A DNA stretch of 5,410 nt from Phycisphaeraceae bacterium (GTDB lineage Bacteria; Planctomycetota; Phycisphaerae; Phycisphaerales; Phycisphaeraceae), in assembly GCA_007119405.1 (NCBI GenBank), contig SKPT01000071.1, positions 1 through 5,410 on the forward strand, read 5' to 3'. The notes beneath the pieces were generated by a model. It made no database searches and was not told the origin of the DNA. It saw only the letters and a program-made list of their open reading frames with translations. Shown here in pieces: positions 4,974 to 5,410 of this stretch. The translations under genes were made by a program, and so were the position numbers. Numbering within the stretch: the first letter of the stretch is position 1; each line of letters starts with the position of its first letter.

Positions 4974-5231
4974 TTACTCGTCCACAATCCCCAGCGTCCA
5001 CCATCTCGCCGGGCTCGTGTTGCTGCCCAAAAGCTCGCGCAGCCCCAGGCCGTCGCTCGTCAGGATCACCCGGTCGCCGCGCCCGGCCCCAAGATTGTCC
5101 ACCGCCAGCACCGGGTCGCCCATGTCCTGCCCCTCGCCGCCCAGCGGCTGGCAGATCAGCAGCTTGCGGCCGGCAAGCGAGGCATGCTTGACCGTGCTCG
5201 TCGCCCTGCCCTGGACCCGCGCGTGCTGCAT
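4974..5231 (-). CDS. EutN/CcmL-family BMC vertex protein (BMC-P pentamer), short form
   Basis: This 85-residue protein is of the EutN/CcmL family. In order it has MQHARVQGRATSTVKHASLA (1-20), GRKLLICQPL (21-30), GDPVLAVDNLGAGRGDRVILTSDG (38-61) with the DxLGAGxGD signature, and TSPARWWTLGIVDE at the end. It is close to the minimal size of the family and differs clearly in sequence from the 100-residue paralogue at 3727-4029, as expected when one shell uses several vertex proteins. The frame stays open upstream to 5315, but those residues overlap the preceding gene and look unrelated. The ATG at 5229-5231 fits the family N-terminus, with GAGGAG four bases before it. That ribosome binding site overlaps the stop of the VOC gene, so coupled translation is likely. 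Confidence 0.94.
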   Translation of the reverse strand: MQHARVQGRATSTVKHASLAGRKLLICQPLGGEGQDMGDPVLAVDNLGAGRGDRVILTSDGLGLRELLGSNTSPARWWTLGIVDE

Positions 5232-5235
5232 CGTG

Positions 5236-5241
5236 CTCCTC
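5236..5241 (-). promoter_or_regulatory. Shine-Dalgarno overlapping the upstream stop codon
   Basis: The minus strand reads GCTGAGGAGCACGATG: the stop TGA, GAGGAG and the ATG of the BMC-P gene lie within 15 bases. A ribosome finishing the VOC gene would sit on this site, so the two genes are probably cotranscribed and coupled. It also decides the BMC-P start against longer in-frame options. Confidence 0.7.
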
Positions 5242-5410
5242 AGCCTGCCTCGGCCGTCTCCAGCCGCTCGTTGAACGTCAACCGGTTGCCGAACGGATCG
5301 GTGACGTTGACGCACAACGCCCCGTAGAACGCCTCGTCCAGCCCCGGGTTCATGTACGGGTAGTCCTTGCCGCTGATCTGCTCGTGAAACGCCTTGATCC
5401 CCGTGACCCA
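5240..5410 (-). CDS. VOC/glyoxalase-superfamily protein (bleomycin-resistance-like), 3' end only
   Basis: The frame is open from the window edge to TGA at 5240-5242 and gives 56 C-terminal residues; the start is beyond 5410. The visible part reads WVTGIKAFHEQISGKDYPYM, then NPGLDEAFYGALCVNVTDPF, then GNRLTFNERLE and a short tail. The F-H-x-Q-I-x-G-K-x-Y-x-Y-M-x-P-G-L block and the terminal V-x-DPFGNRLxFNE strand are typical of small vicinal-oxygen-chelate proteins annotated as glyoxalase superfamily or bleomycin-resistance-like. The terminal Glu of FNE is where many members have a metal ligand. The substrate cannot be told from this fragment. Being eight bases upstream of a shell gene, on the same strand, suggests membership of the BMC operon, where handling reactive aldehydes or methylglyoxal derived from DHAP would make sense. 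That role is inference. Confidence 0.8.
   Translation of the reverse strand, partial: WVTGIKAFHEQISGKDYPYMNPGLDEAFYGALCVNVTDPFGNRLTFNERLETAEAG

Noticed and set aside
5232..5315. N-terminal extension of the short BMC-P gene to 5315
   Set aside because: The extra 28 residues are Arg-rich, overlap the VOC coding sequence in another frame and do not resemble the family. The ATG at 5229-5231 has a good ribosome binding site.

Overview
The window is one strand of a carbohydrate-catabolic bacterial microcompartment (BMC) locus. Every gene I can support is read on the minus strand, so transcription runs from 5410 towards 1. The DNA is GC-rich. The gene set matches the planctomycete/verrucomicrobia (PVM) type of BMC, known for degrading L-fucose and L-rhamnose: two EutN/CcmL-type pentamer vertex proteins, a class II sugar-phosphate aldolase with a C-terminal encapsulation peptide, a lactate/malate-type dehydrogenase and a DeoR-type regulator. 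With the intergenic repeat families, of a kind I associate with planctomycete genomes, this suggests a planctomycete, possibly of the Phycisphaerae. That taxonomic call is inference.

Layout in transcription order: (1) the 3' end of a VOC/glyoxalase-superfamily gene (5240-5410, cut by the window edge); (2) a short BMC-P shell gene (4974-5231); (3) an unusual 313-residue protein (4029-4970) with an N-terminal encapsulation-peptide-like helix and a C-terminal RpiB/LacAB-like domain lacking the isomerase catalytic residues; (4) a second BMC-P gene (3727-4029); (5) a 209-bp inverted-repeat element (3521-3729); (6) the aldolase (2602-3498); (7) a 422-bp spacer packed with heptanucleotide repeats and hairpins (2180-2601); (8) the dehydrogenase (1256-2179); (9) a roughly 400-bp nested palindromic element (851-1249); (10) the DeoR regulator (64-828).

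Genes 1 to 4 are tightly packed (gaps of 8 and 3 bases, then a 1-base overlap) and look translationally coupled. The enzyme and regulator genes are separated from them and from each other by long repeat-bearing spacers.

Proposed joint function, from family knowledge: the aldolase splits fuculose-1-P or rhamnulose-1-P into DHAP and L-lactaldehyde inside the shell, the dehydrogenase handles cofactor recycling or a 3- to 4-carbon product, the pentamers cap the shell vertices, and the DeoR protein senses a phosphorylated sugar. Hexameric shell proteins, aldehyde dehydrogenase, phosphotransacylase and kinase are not in the window and, if present, lie beyond 5410. The least explained items are the RpiB-like cargo candidate, the in-frame heptanucleotide repeat inside it, and the mosaic inverted repeats, including hairpins that keep loop and geometry while their stems covary.
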